In this document: positions 24,717-35,000 of the stretch, one piece after another | Layout of the letters: the number at the start of each line of letters is the position of its first letter | Position numbering within the stretch: the stretch's first letter is position 1 | Translations under genes and position numbers: made by a program | Assembly (NCBI GenBank): GCA_038087035.1 | Contig: CP051187.1 | Coordinates: 4,221,001 to 4,285,000 of the forward strand | Reading direction: 5' to 3' | DNA length: 64,000 bases | DNA from: Gloeotrichia echinulata CP02 | Lineage (GTDB): Bacteria; Cyanobacteriota; Cyanobacteriia; Cyanobacteriales; Nostocaceae | The notes under the pieces: model-generated | Seen by the model: the letters and a program-made list of their open reading frames with translations, nothing else | What the model was told of the DNA's origin: nothing | Databases searched by the model: none

Positions 24717-26399
24717 CTACTTATGAATTAATTTCCAACCTTTGACAGTGCCTATATTTTGGTATTGATTTATAAATTTTACAGGAATCCTGGGACTAAT
24801 CCAGGCATAACTGTTAGCTGGTAATTTTTGAAGTTGTAGAGTTTTACCTAAATGTGTAGTATAAAATGTAAGCAATATATGACTTTGAGAAATTTCTCCA
24901 TCTGAATAATTATTCTCGACAGACTGACTGGAATTAGGTTGAGTATCCGGTGGCGTTTCTACAACAAAATTGATGGGATGGTCAGCGATAATTTGAGCAA
25001 TTGCTGGCTGCTGAATAGATATTCTAAATTCTGAAGTTCTATCTCCCCAAGCACCAATCAATCCCAGGGCTGCTATGGTTAACCAAGGAGATATTAACCA
25101 GCTAGCAAGCCAAGATTTAGCTGGCAAAACTTGGCGATTTTTCCAGGTTATACTTATCGTTGACCACCCACTACCTAAAATTATGCCTATAATCCCATAG
25201 GTTTTGATATTGGTAATTTTATTTATCCCAAATAAATCAAAGTTTAAATTAATCAATGAACCGATAATAACTAATAAAATTCCCAAACCAGTAAAGGCAT
25301 AAAATAGCCAAGATATCAACTGATGTAAATTATATTTACGAGCGCGATAAATATCCTCAAAATCATCAAAAGCCACACCGGCTAATAGTGCCATAAAAGG
25401 TAGCAACTGTAACGGATAATAGGGTGTACGTGTACGGAAAAGATTTAACAGTAAAAATAAGATTATTGGATAACCTAAAACTACAATTTTTCCCGAATAA
25501 TTAATTAATTTTGGTGATTTATGCCAAACAGATACCGCACCAATAATACTAAAAAGTGCCCAAGGAAACGTATTGAGGGGAATATTCCAAAAATAATACA
25601 ATAGACCTGGGTTATATGTATCATTTGATGACAAGAATAGCAGCTTCCCAAACAAATCTTGTACTGGTGATAAACCGCCATATTTTAAGCAACTGAGTCC
25701 TAACCAAGCTACTACTGGTATTATCCCAATAACTAAACCAATATAAATTCCCAGGTTTGATAAATGCCGATGGTCACGATTTTTCAACAAGATATAAGGA
25801 GCGATAGCCACGATTGGCAAGACAATCATGAATCCCTTAATCAGGAAGCCTAACCCAATCGTTGTACCTGCTAATATTCCCCAAAAAAATCTTTGCTTTT
25901 TCTGATTATATTCTAACTGTTCAGCAGACAATAAAGCCCAAATTCCAATTAATTCAATGCAGACTAAGGCAATATTTTGATTTCCCATACGGGATTCTGA
26001 TATCCATATTCCCATCAAACAGAGAATAATGGCTCCTATCCAAGCAACTTGTCGATTTAAAAGAATTTTGCCTATTTCATAAGTAAGCAAAACACTAATG
26101 GTACAAGCAATGATAGTAGGCAACCGGACGCTAAATTCATTAATACCAAAAAATTGAGAAGCTAGAGCAATTAACCATTGAATTCCAATGGTGCGATCGT
26201 AGACAGGTGTACCCCACCATTGGGGTGTGAGCCAATCTTGTGTTTCCAATATCCAACGAGCCTGGGTGGCGTAGTAACCTTCATCATGGGCTAACAGGCT
26301 TTGATTACCATTGCTAAACAGCAACAGCGATAAAGTTAAGAATAATAAGGTTAAACGTTGATGCTGATTGACGAAACCATGTAACATGATTCTTACCAT
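24717..26399 (-). CDS. GT39/ArnT-like membrane glycosyltransferase
   Basis: 560 residues with about 11-12 transmembrane helices followed by a soluble C-terminal part (from about 470). The first periplasmic loop has HDEGYYATQARWILETQDW, the acidic site (Asp-Glu) of PMT/ArnT enzymes that take a sugar from a polyprenyl phosphate donor. TPVYDRTIGIQWLIA continues the family pattern. The donor could come from the GT2 enzymes encoded on both sides. The acceptor (lipid, glycan or protein) cannot be inferred. It is divergent from the DUF2079 gene across a 428-bp spacer. Confidence 0.87.
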   Translation of the reverse strand: MVRIMLHGFVNQHQRLTLLFLTLSLLLFSNGNQSLLAHDEGYYATQARWILETQDWLTPQWWGTPVYDRTIGIQWLIALASQFFGINEFSVRLPTIIACTISVLLTYEIGKILLNRQVAWIGAIILCLMGIWISESRMGNQNIALVCIELIGIWALLSAEQLEYNQKKQRFFWGILAGTTIGLGFLIKGFMIVLPIVAIAPYILLKNRDHRHLSNLGIYIGLVIGIIPVVAWLGLSCLKYGGLSPVQDLFGKLLFLSSNDTYNPGLLYYFWNIPLNTFPWALFSIIGAVSVWHKSPKLINYSGKIVVLGYPIILFLLLNLFRTRTPYYPLQLLPFMALLAGVAFDDFEDIYRARKYNLHQLISWLFYAFTGLGILLVIIGSLINLNFDLFGINKITNIKTYGIIGIILGSGWSTISITWKNRQVLPAKSWLASWLISPWLTIAALGLIGAWGDRTSEFRISIQQPAIAQIIADHPINFVVETPPDTQPNSSQSVENNYSDGEISQSHILLTFYTTHLGKTLQLQKLPANSYAWISPRIPVKFINQYQNIGTVKGWKLIHK

Positions 26400-26827
26400 T
26401 GCGGCCTAGTTCATTGATTGACTCAGTTTTGATAGCAGTTAAGATTTTTATACACCCTGCAGAGCAATATGTAAACCAATACAGCCAACAAAACTGGTAA
26501 AGTTTAATTGCTTAATAAATGCACTACGCAGTATAACATAATGAAGTTGGTCTTAATCTCTGAATAGTAACTTTCCTAAAAAGGCAGCTACAAAACCAAA
26601 ATCTCAATAAAATACATCCAAGCTTTTCAGCCATTTGTAATTCAAAATACAATGTTTATTAAATATCAAGGTAGTCTATAATACTTTTAACTATATAATT
26701 TTTCTGGCATTTTTTGGTATATTACTGAGTGAGAAATACTTTTTGATCTAGATTTATTCTGCTATTGTGTTCTGAACTCTGATCAAGCAGAAAATGTGAC
26801 TCTGATTTCAACTTAATGTGAGGTGGT
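26400..26827. other. Divergent promoter spacer
   Basis: AT-rich region between the oppositely oriented GT39 and DUF2079 genes. It presumably holds both promoters. No repeat family member or motif was recognised. Confidence 0.4.
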
Positions 26828-28213
26828 ATGGAAAAAAAACTAATTCAGCCTGTCGCTATCAATTGGATGATTGGCGTGAGTGCCTTAATTTTATTTTTGT
26901 GCAGCAGTTTAAAACACATTCTTTTTCAGTCAAACGCTTTTGACTTAGGCATTTTTGATCAGGCGGCTTATTTAATTAGTCAGGGACAACCGCCTATTTC
27001 TTCTTTTATGGGTTATCACATTCTCGGCGACCATGCAGCTTGGATTTGGTATCCCTTAGCTTTATTATACAAAATATACCCCAGTGTTTATTGGTTATTC
27101 GCCGTCCAGGCAATTGCTTTAGCGTTAGGTGCTTTGCCTACATGGTATCTCGCCTGTCAAGCAGGATTAAAGGAAAGCCAAGCAATCGCAATGGCGTTTG
27201 TATATCTACTATATCCGCTAGTTTTTAATGTTAATCTGTTTGATTTCCACCCGGAAGTAATAGCTTTACCAACACTTTTAATAGCAGTTTTAGCGGCTAG
27301 AGGAGGACACATTTGGTGGTTTTGTTTAAGTATCTTCTTAATTTTGGGATGTAAGGCAGTATTATCTCTCACTATTGTGGGCATGGGGGTGTGGTTACTT
27401 TTTTTTGAAAAGCGGCGTTTATATGGTGCGATCGCTATTATTAGTGGTTTAGCATGGTTTCTGATTGCGACTCAAGTGATTATTCCTTTCTTCAGTGGTG
27501 CGGAACCATCAGCAATAGGACGTTACAGCTATTTAGGTAATTCAGTTTTGGGTATTGCTAAAAATCTAGTAACTCAGCCGGGACTTATCTTAGGAACGCT
27601 TTTTTCAGCCGATAACTTAGTATATTTAGTTCTGCTATTAGCACCTGTAATTTGGGGACTGTCTCCTCAAGGTTTAAAGCCTTTGGTAGCGGCTATTCCT
27701 TGCTTGGCGCTCAACATTCTTGCCGACTACCAGCCCCAAAAAAACTTGGTACACCAGTATTCTCTACCAGTACTACCATTCCTGATTTTAGCTCTCATTT
27801 CTAGCCTAGCTGCAGGTGGGGGATGGCTGCGAAATCCACGAACAATTATCTTGTGGTCATTAGTCGGGTTCTTAAGTCTGGCAAAGTTTACTTATTTTGG
27901 CGGAATATATCTCGATTCGCTGGATACTTGGCAAGCCACACGAGAAGCGATATCCCTAGTTAAAACTAAAGGAAGTGTTTATACAACAGGTGAAATTTCA
28001 CCAGATTTAAGCCATAGAAAATTCATTCAATTAACAACTGCTAATTCTCAACCATTAAATTTAAATGGCTTTGATTATGTATTACTTAATATCCGTCATC
28101 CCGGCTGGTCAAGCACTCAAGAGTTTGCTCTTAACTTGGTAAAAAAAATCCAAAATGATAAGGTATTTAAATTGAAATATCAGCGTGATGATGTATTTCT
28201 ATTTGAAAAATAG
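26828..28213 (+). CDS. DUF2079 multi-pass membrane protein
   Basis: 461 residues with about 10 transmembrane helices. The family landmarks are FDLGIFDQAAYLISQGQPP and the following HILGDHAAWIWYPLALLY, then NVNLFDFHPEVIALPTLL. DUF2079 proteins resemble GT39/GT-C glycosyltransferases in arrangement, and the first loop has an Asp pair (DLGIFDQ) where GT-C enzymes carry the catalytic acid. The position between a GT39 gene and a GT2 gene supports a role in lipid-linked sugar transfer. A ribosome site (GAGGTGGT) precedes the ATG. Confidence 0.83.
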   Translation: MEKKLIQPVAINWMIGVSALILFLCSSLKHILFQSNAFDLGIFDQAAYLISQGQPPISSFMGYHILGDHAAWIWYPLALLYKIYPSVYWLFAVQAIALALGALPTWYLACQAGLKESQAIAMAFVYLLYPLVFNVNLFDFHPEVIALPTLLIAVLAARGGHIWWFCLSIFLILGCKAVLSLTIVGMGVWLLFFEKRRLYGAIAIISGLAWFLIATQVIIPFFSGAEPSAIGRYSYLGNSVLGIAKNLVTQPGLILGTLFSADNLVYLVLLLAPVIWGLSPQGLKPLVAAIPCLALNILADYQPQKNLVHQYSLPVLPFLILALISSLAAGGGWLRNPRTIILWSLVGFLSLAKFTYFGGIYLDSLDTWQATREAISLVKTKGSVYTTGEISPDLSHRKFIQLTTANSQPLNLNGFDYVLLNIRHPGWSSTQEFALNLVKKIQNDKVFKLKYQRDDVFLFEK

Positions 28214-28269
28214 TAGTTTTTACTATCAGTTTTGTATTTAAATTATTACCGCTCATATCAACACTAACT

Positions 28270-29232
28270 GTGACTAAACCAACCTACTCCCTAGTAATCC
28301 CGATTTACAACGAACAAGAAAACATTACCGAAATGTATCGCCGTCTAAATAATGTCATAGAACAGTTAGACGGCGAAACTGAATTGATTTTAATTGACGA
28401 TGGTAGCCGCGATCGCTCTTTAATTATGCTCCGTGAACTCCACCATCGTGATAGTCGAGTGCGTTATCTCAGTTTGGCTCGCAATTTTGGTCATCAAATC
28501 GCAGTGACTGCAGGTTTGAACTTCACTCAGGGTGAATGCATCATCGTTATGGATGCTGATTTACAAGACCCGCCAGAGCTAATTTTAAGCATGATTGAAC
28601 AATGGCAGCAGGGCTACCAAGTAGTTTATGCTCAACGGCTATCTCGTAAAAAAGAAAGCTGGCTCAAACGTTTTACCGCCTATGCATTTTATCGCGTTCT
28701 CCGCCGTCTAGCGCATGTAGATATACCTGCCGATACAGGAGATTTCTGTTTAATGGATCGTCAGGTAGTTGATATCCTTAATGCTATGCCTGAACGCAAC
28801 CGCTATATTCGCGGCTTACGTGCTTGGGTAGGATTTCGCCAAACAGCGGTACATTTTGAGCGAGATCCCCGGTTTGCGGGAGAAGTCAAATATACCTTTG
28901 GTAAATCTTGGGCTTTAGCAATTGATGGAATTATTTCCTTCTCAATAGTCCCTTTAAGGCTAGCAACTTATTTAGGATTGCTGTCAGCGGGAATAGCTAT
29001 TTTAATGATATTACTAATAATATATTGGCGGTTAATTGACAAGCAATCTCCCTTAATTGGTTTTACATTGATTACACTTGCTATGTTTTTCTTGGGTTCA
29101 GTCCAATTAATTTGTATTGGCATTCTAGGTGAATACATTGGTCGAATCTATGAAGAAATCAAGGGACGCCCGATTTATACTTTAAAAGAAACAGGAGGTA
29201 TTACTCAAGCCTCAAAAATCCCAAGCAAATAA
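28270..29232 (+). CDS. ArnC/DpmA-like polyprenyl-phosphate glycosyltransferase (GT2)
   Basis: 320 residues from GTG 28270. GT2 motifs: SLVIPIYNEQENITEMYRRL, LILIDDGSRDRSL, and IVMDADLQDPPELIL (DxD). QDPPE and PADTGDFCLMDRQV are typical of the ArnC/GtrB branch. Two C-terminal transmembrane helices (LLSAGIAILMILLIIYW and LITLAMFFLGSVQLICIGILG) anchor it. It would charge undecaprenyl phosphate with a sugar on the cytoplasmic face. It lies 56 bp after the DUF2079 gene, probably in one transcript. Confidence 0.92.
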   Translation: MTKPTYSLVIPIYNEQENITEMYRRLNNVIEQLDGETELILIDDGSRDRSLIMLRELHHRDSRVRYLSLARNFGHQIAVTAGLNFTQGECIIVMDADLQDPPELILSMIEQWQQGYQVVYAQRLSRKKESWLKRFTAYAFYRVLRRLAHVDIPADTGDFCLMDRQVVDILNAMPERNRYIRGLRAWVGFRQTAVHFERDPRFAGEVKYTFGKSWALAIDGIISFSIVPLRLATYLGLLSAGIAILMILLIIYWRLIDKQSPLIGFTLITLAMFFLGSVQLICIGILGEYIGRIYEEIKGRPIYTLKETGGITQASKIPSK

Positions 29233-29260
29233 ACCCTCTATAAATAAAACCTACTCTCCG

Positions 29261-29365
29261 GGCACATTAATAATCGTAGGGTGCGTGACGCTTCGATAAA
29301 TATTGTACACCAGGACTTGTGGCGTCACGCACCATTCTTTAAATGAGAGACTAGCGCAAGTCCTG
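29261..29365. repeat. TAATCGTAGGGTGCGTGACGC-family repeat, uninterrupted reference copy
   Basis: Runs from GGCACATTAATAATCG to GCGCAAGTCCTG, with inner arms GGTGCGTGACGC / GCGTCACGCACC. It is the best complete copy for comparison with those at 10757, 14937 and 60147. Confidence 0.75.
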
Positions 29366-29420
29366 ATAAATTACGAATTATTCGCTCAATCTCCCGCCAT
29401 GAAATATCAAGGAAATTTTT

Positions 29421-29789
29421 GTGACCCCCCAAGAATTTAGTTTACTTCTGTTGTCAGTCTTAATCAGTAGCGCCGGGCAATTTTTTTTAAAATTAGGTGC
29501 GATTAAATTAGGCAGAGTTCATGCCGGTAATGCTGTTAATCATATTCTTAGCATCATCACCACACCAGAACTTTTAATTGGGTTATCTTGCTACGCTATA
29601 GGTGCTATAGCCTATATTCTCCTGTTAACTAGAGTTAACCTCAGCGTCGCCGGTCCTGCAATATCAATAGGGTATATTGTCTCAGTATTGTTGGGTTACT
29701 GGGTTTTGAAAGAATCCATTCCTCTGACACGTCTTTTCGGTTTAAGCTTTATTGTGGTAGGAGTGATATTAGTAGTGTGGCGAAAGTAA
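29421..29789 (+). CDS. ArnE/EmrE-like small membrane transporter
   Basis: 122 residues from GTG 29421, with four transmembrane helices in SMR style (LLLLSVLISSAGQFFLKLGA; TTPELLIGLSCYAIGAIAYILLL; ISIGYIVSVLLGYWVL; LFGLSFIVVGVILVVW). The drug-binding Glu of EmrE is absent from helix 1 (SSAGQFFLK), as in ArnE-type flippase subunits. With ArnC-like and GT39/ArnT-like neighbours it probably helps flip a polyprenyl-phosphate sugar. Confidence 0.8.
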   Translation: MTPQEFSLLLLSVLISSAGQFFLKLGAIKLGRVHAGNAVNHILSIITTPELLIGLSCYAIGAIAYILLLTRVNLSVAGPAISIGYIVSVLLGYWVLKESIPLTRLFGLSFIVVGVILVVWRK

Positions 29790-31025
29790 CGCATCCTACT
29801 TACTTATGCAGTCGTGATAAAAAATCAAATGTTTCGCTTGGACATGGGACATAGGGCAGGAAAAATTAACCAATGCCCAATCCCCAATGCCCAATCTTCA
29901 CGAATAGCCTCGCCGCCTAAGTCCTGTTGCTGTACAAGATGTCAGTTAAAGTTGATATAGGAAAAAAATCAGTATATTTGGTATTGAATGTTACTATTTC
30001 TTGGAATATTCAATGGTTAAATAAATTTAGAAGATGACATTATACCACAAAACTCACAAGTTTAACTTATGAGTTGACCAGAAAATTCAGTAGTTATACT
30101 GAAATAATAATCATCTGTTTAATTTTATTATGAATTAGTTAGCTATAGCAGTCCTAAATGATTTGGTGAACTGTTAACAGTTGAGGCATTAAAATACAAA
30201 AATAACTTATTTGCTAATCAAATTCTAATAGTCTGTCAATTTTGTTTTGAGGGATTTTTGGTAGTGTGAGCGTCTCGCTCACGCGGGCAAGATGCCCGCA
30301 CTACAGTCCATCATTTTTATCTTGACAGAGTACTAGTAGCCAATAAATTAAGTGCATCTAGGTTAACGGCTAAGTCACCCTTGGCAATGTGAAACTAGAT
30401 TTAGTTGATTTTCGTCTACCTACTTCATAGAAGGTAAAACCAACAATCAGTTAAGTAAAAAAATTAACTTTTTCTTCAGAAGTAACCCATGACACTCAGC
30501 AGTAGAATATAAATTGCCAACAAAATAATTGATGTTTAGTTATTTTTTTGGGTAAATATCCCTCCCAGTATTAAATGATTAACTACCCCACCTCTTGAAC
30601 AAATACACAAAACACAAAAGGCTAGCTATTAAGTTGGCAGAAATAATCACCTGATGGAAAGAGGTATCATCTAATTCAGAACTCTTATAAATATAATTTG
30701 TGGAGGTGCGGTCAATCAGCCGATTGTTCTATATCCTAGAGGTATCTTATAAATAGGTGACAATCCCAATCTTATCCGTGGTTGATGTATACATTGAGAT
30801 TAAACATTACCAAGTACAGTATGGGATGCGATCGCCAAAACCAGATCATCTAGGTTTGAGTTAAATTTTTATCATCTATATGCCTAAGTTCTAAATTTCT
30901 GTTAATCTGTATTCAAATTTTCAGAATTAAGAGAAAGTCCCTGGGCATCTAAGTATATAGAAAGATGTGCTATAACGTACCATCAGTTCCGTGGCTGTAG
31001 GTACAAACCTCAAAGGAGCTATACA
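29790..31025. other. Long spacer, 1.2 kb, no gene recognised
   Basis: AT-rich. Around 30263-30305 there is a compound palindrome: GTGAGCGTCTCGCTCAC followed by GCGGGCAAGATGCCCGC, enclosed by GTAGT and ACTAC. GAATAGCCTCGCCGC (about 29902) is a dispersed fragment. Near 30970 TATAAC may be the -10 of the deacetylase gene, giving a leader of about 50 nt with GGAG before the GTG. Confidence 0.4.
30263..30305. repeat. Double palindrome within GTAGT/ACTAC
   Basis: Two adjoining perfect palindromes (GTGAGCG-TCT-CGCTCAC and GCGGGCA-AGA-TGCCCGC) sit inside an outer GTAGT/ACTAC pair, so the whole can fold as a three-way structure. Confidence 0.7.
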
Positions 31026-31940
31026 GTGGAACAAAATAAATCGTCGTTTTTTTGGCCGCAAGGAATATTAATTGGGCTAGTTACCTTAGTTGGTAGCTTG
31101 AGCCTTGGCTTGATGCTGCTTGTGAAGCCAAATACCTCAGATGCACAAAGTAAAGAAAATATAAATGAAAATCATAGTGCTGCTCAAGTAGGAACTCAGC
31201 AGCGGATTGAGGGATTAAAGGCGGCGATGCTGACAACTTGGCAACAAGAAGCTACAGCCAAGGGTCTCTCAGTTAGTGTACCTACACGCTTTCTCGGAGC
31301 AACAATTGAAGAAGCAAAACTCAGCCCAGACAAAAAAGTAATTGCACTGACCTTTGACGATGGCCCTTGGCCTGAGAGTACCGCCCAAGTATTAGATATC
31401 CTGAAAAAAAATGATATCAAAGCCACCTTTTTTGTTGTTGGGCAAAATGTGAAGAATTTTCCCGACCTCATGAAGCGGGTAGTAGCTGAAGGTCACACCG
31501 TTGGGAATCATACTTGGCATCACTGGTATCATTCCATGAGTCCACAGACAGCAGCCTTTGAAATTGACAACACAACAGATATAGTTTACAAAACTACGGG
31601 AGTGAAAACAAATCTATTTCGACCACCAGGAGGAATTATGACCAATGGGGTCGCTAATTACGCTAGAAATAGCAAGTACGCTATCATCATGTGGTCATCT
31701 GACTCCGTAGATTACTCCCGTCCTAGTGTCCCCAGGTTGATTAATAACGTATTCAGAGAAGCAAAACCTGGTGGTATCGTGCTAATGCATGATGGTGGTG
31801 GAAATCGTGCCCAAACCGTGCAAGCTTTACCTACTATTATTGCTAATTTTCGCAAGCAGGGCTATAGCTTTGTCACCGTTCCAGAACTTTTAGAAATGCA
31901 AGATAAAGAGCAAAAGTTAATCGCTAGTAAAAAGAAATAA
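31026..31940 (+). CDS. Polysaccharide deacetylase (NodB-type, CE4), membrane-anchored
   Basis: 304 residues from GTG 31026, with an N-terminal transmembrane segment (GILIGLVTLVGSLSLGLMLLV). The NodB domain covers about 95-285. Motif 1 is ALTFDDGPWPESTAQVLDIL (catalytic base and metal Asp). Motif 2 is HTVGNHTWHHWY (H-x3-H metal ligands), motif 3 FRPPGG, then MWSSDSVDY, and motif 5 IVLMHDGGG. All are intact. It would remove acetyl groups from peptidoglycan or an exopolysaccharide outside the cytoplasmic membrane. It stands alone after a long spacer. Confidence 0.93.
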   Translation: MEQNKSSFFWPQGILIGLVTLVGSLSLGLMLLVKPNTSDAQSKENINENHSAAQVGTQQRIEGLKAAMLTTWQQEATAKGLSVSVPTRFLGATIEEAKLSPDKKVIALTFDDGPWPESTAQVLDILKKNDIKATFFVVGQNVKNFPDLMKRVVAEGHTVGNHTWHHWYHSMSPQTAAFEIDNTTDIVYKTTGVKTNLFRPPGGIMTNGVANYARNSKYAIIMWSSDSVDYSRPSVPRLINNVFREAKPGGIVLMHDGGGNRAQTVQALPTIIANFRKQGYSFVTVPELLEMQDKEQKLIASKKK

Positions 31941-32025
31941 CTAGTCATATCAAATCCGGTTGATTGCACATGGTATTTGTAGGGGCACGGCACTGCTGTG
32001 CCCTTACCGTTTGTGTGACCGTAGC
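31941..32025. repeat. GTAGGGGCACGGCA fragment in convergent spacer
   Basis: GTAGGGGCACGGCACTGCTGTGCCC contains the same GGGGCACGGC arm as the MITE core, here closed as its own hairpin (GGGCACGGCA/TGCTGTGCCC-like). Similar sequence is at 62822-62848. Confidence 0.6.
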
Positions 32026-35000
32026 TTAAACCGAACTCAGCTGTTTTTTCTGATTTGCTTCTGGACTATCAGCTTCAGAATCTGGTACTAATTGCCAAAA
32101 ATGAGGCAAGAATTCTGTCCAGTTTTGCAGAATTTTCTGGGCTTTTGGTGAACCAGTGCGATCGCCATGAGCTTTAATTAGGTCTTGCAATTGCTTTTCA
32201 CCAGCTTCGCCGATGACTCGCTGGATTTTTTTACCGATTTCCTTGTTAACTAAATCAGCAAATGTGCCATCTTCATCCAAGAAGTAGGCCAATCCACCAG
32301 TCATCCCCGCGCCGACGTTGCGTCCTACTTTACCGAGGACGACAATCACGCCACCAGTCATATACTCACAACAGTGATCCCCAGCGCCTTCAATGACTGC
32401 AATTCCTTTGGAGTTACGCACACCAAAGCGTTCTCCGGCTAAACCATTAGCAAACAATACTCCACCTGTAGCACCGTAAAGGCAGGTATTGCCAACTATC
32501 ACATTTTGTGCTGGGTCATAGTTAGCACCAGCTGGCGGTTGAATAATGATTTCACCACCGTGTATTCCTTTACCTACATAGTCGTTGGCTTCTCCTTCTA
32601 GCCTCAGAGTAACCCCAGGAAGGTTGAAAGCCCCAAAACTTTGCCCGGCGCTACCGTGGAAGTTGAGGTTAATTTGTCCTTCAAAACCGCTATCACCATA
32701 CACAGAAGCGATCGCCCCGGCTAATCTAGCACCCACTGTTCTGTCTGTGTTGACTATTGTTAAGGTTTTGCTCACAGTCGATTGATTGCTAATCGCCGCT
32801 TGAATTTCTGGATCAGCAAGCAATTGGTCATCGACAACTGGGCCGTTGCTATGGACTACTTCATGCACCAACCAGCTACGGTTTTCTTTGCTATCTGGTA
32901 GTTGAAGTAAGCAGTTGAGGTTCAGTGATTGGGTCTTGGTAAGTTCCACCCCGTGGCGCAATGTCAATAAATCAGCACGGCCAATCAATTCTGACAACGA
33001 ACGATAGCCAAGTCGCCCTAGCAGGCTACGCACTTCTTCGGCGACAAAGTAGAAGAAATTCACCACGTGTTCTGGAACACCAGTAAACCGCTTTCGCAGT
33101 TCTTCTTTTTGAGAAGCGACACCCACAGGGCATTGATTGGTATGGCAGATCCGCGCCATAATACAGCCTTCGGCAATCATGGCGATGGAGCCGAAGCCAA
33201 ATTCTTCACCGCCCATCAATGCACCTATTACCACGTCCCAGCCACTTTTGAGACCACCATCTACCCGTAAAATTACGCGGTCGCGCAGGCTGTTGTTCAT
33301 CAAAACCCGATGCACTTCGCTTAAGCCGAGTTCCCAAGGTGAACCAGCGTGCTTAATTGAACTGAGTGGTGATGCTCCTGTACCGCCATCGTGACCGGAA
33401 ATCTGGATAATATCGGCGTTGGCTTTGGCGACACCAGCAGCGATGGTCCCGATCCCGATTTCTGCTACCAGCTTTACTGACACCTGTGCTTGCGGGTTAA
33501 TTTGGTGGAGGTCAAAAATTAACTGGGCTAGGTCTTCAATAGAATAGATATCATGGTGCGGCGGTGGTGAAATCAGGGTAACACCAGGCTTAGAGCGCCG
33601 TAACATGGCAATGTAGGGGCTAACCTTGGCACCTGGTAACTGTCCGCCTTCCCCTGGTTTTGCACCTTGGGCGATTTTGATTTCAATTTGCTTGGCGCTG
33701 GCTAAATATCCTGGTGTGACACCAAAACGACCTGAGGCGACTTGTTTAATCGCACTAGAAGCGGTATCACCATTAAGCAGTCCATTTAAGTGCGGGAGGG
33801 TGGGGGAGTGACCAGCAGCGTCTACATCATTTAAGACGTTGTAACGCACGGGGTCTTCACCACCTTCACCAGAGTTAGATTTACCGCCAATCCGGTTCAT
33901 GGCGATCGCCAAAACTTCATGAGCTTCCCGTGACAAAGCACCCAAGGACATCCCACCTGTACAGAAGCGCTTGACAATCTCACTGACTGACTCCACTTCT
34001 TCTAAAGGAATCGACGGGCGATCGCTTTGGAAGTCCAGCAAGTCACGCAGGGCTGTTACTGGTCTCCCTTGGAGGTGCTGTTTATAAACTTCATAGTGGT
34101 CATATTTTTTACCATCTACTGCCTTATGCAGTGCTTTTGCCAGTTCGGGGCTATTCATGTGGTATTCACCACTAGGAAGGTACTTAACAAAGCCCAGATT
34201 TTCTAACTTTTTGGTAGTCAGTTCTGGAAAAGCCTTGTGATGGAATGAAAGTACCTCTTGCGCCAGTTCGCTGACACTCAAGCCACCAATGCGGGAAGTT
34301 GTCCCACGGAATCCTAATTCTAATAAATCCCCACCGATACCAATCGCCTCAAAAATTTGGGCTGCTTGATAGCTCGATAGCAGAGAAATTCCCATCTTGG
34401 AGAGAATCTTTAGCAAACCAGATGCAACTGCTTTGCGATAATTGGCTACAGCCTGCTCTAAAGTTAGGGTAGCAATTTGACCCCGTGCCATAAATTGTTG
34501 AGTTTTGGGATCAGACCACCAATCGCGCACGGTGTCTAAAGCCATGTACGGACAAACTGCAGCGGCACCGTAGCCAATCAGACAAGCAAAGTGATGAGTA
34601 CTCCAGCATTGAGCCGTATCAACCACTAGGGATGCTTTCACTCGCAAACCCTCACGGATCAAGTAATGGTGAACAGCACCCACGGCTAACATTGGGGGAA
34701 TGTAGGTGTATTCAGCGTCTAATCCTGAACGGTCGCTCAATATTAAAATCTTCGCACCTGCCCGCACCGACTCAGCAGCTTTGGCTTGTAAAGACTCCAC
34801 TGCGGCTTTTAAACCTTCGGGTCCACTGGCGATGGGAAACACTGTAGATAACTGCGACGTAGCAAATCCCGAAAGTTTAATCGCCTCTAATTCTACCTCA
34901 GTCAGCACTGGTGAGTCTAACTTGACTCGGCGAGCATATTCTGGCTTCACTTCTAATAAGTTACCCCGCTCACCCAGTTCCACGTTCAAGGACATAACTA

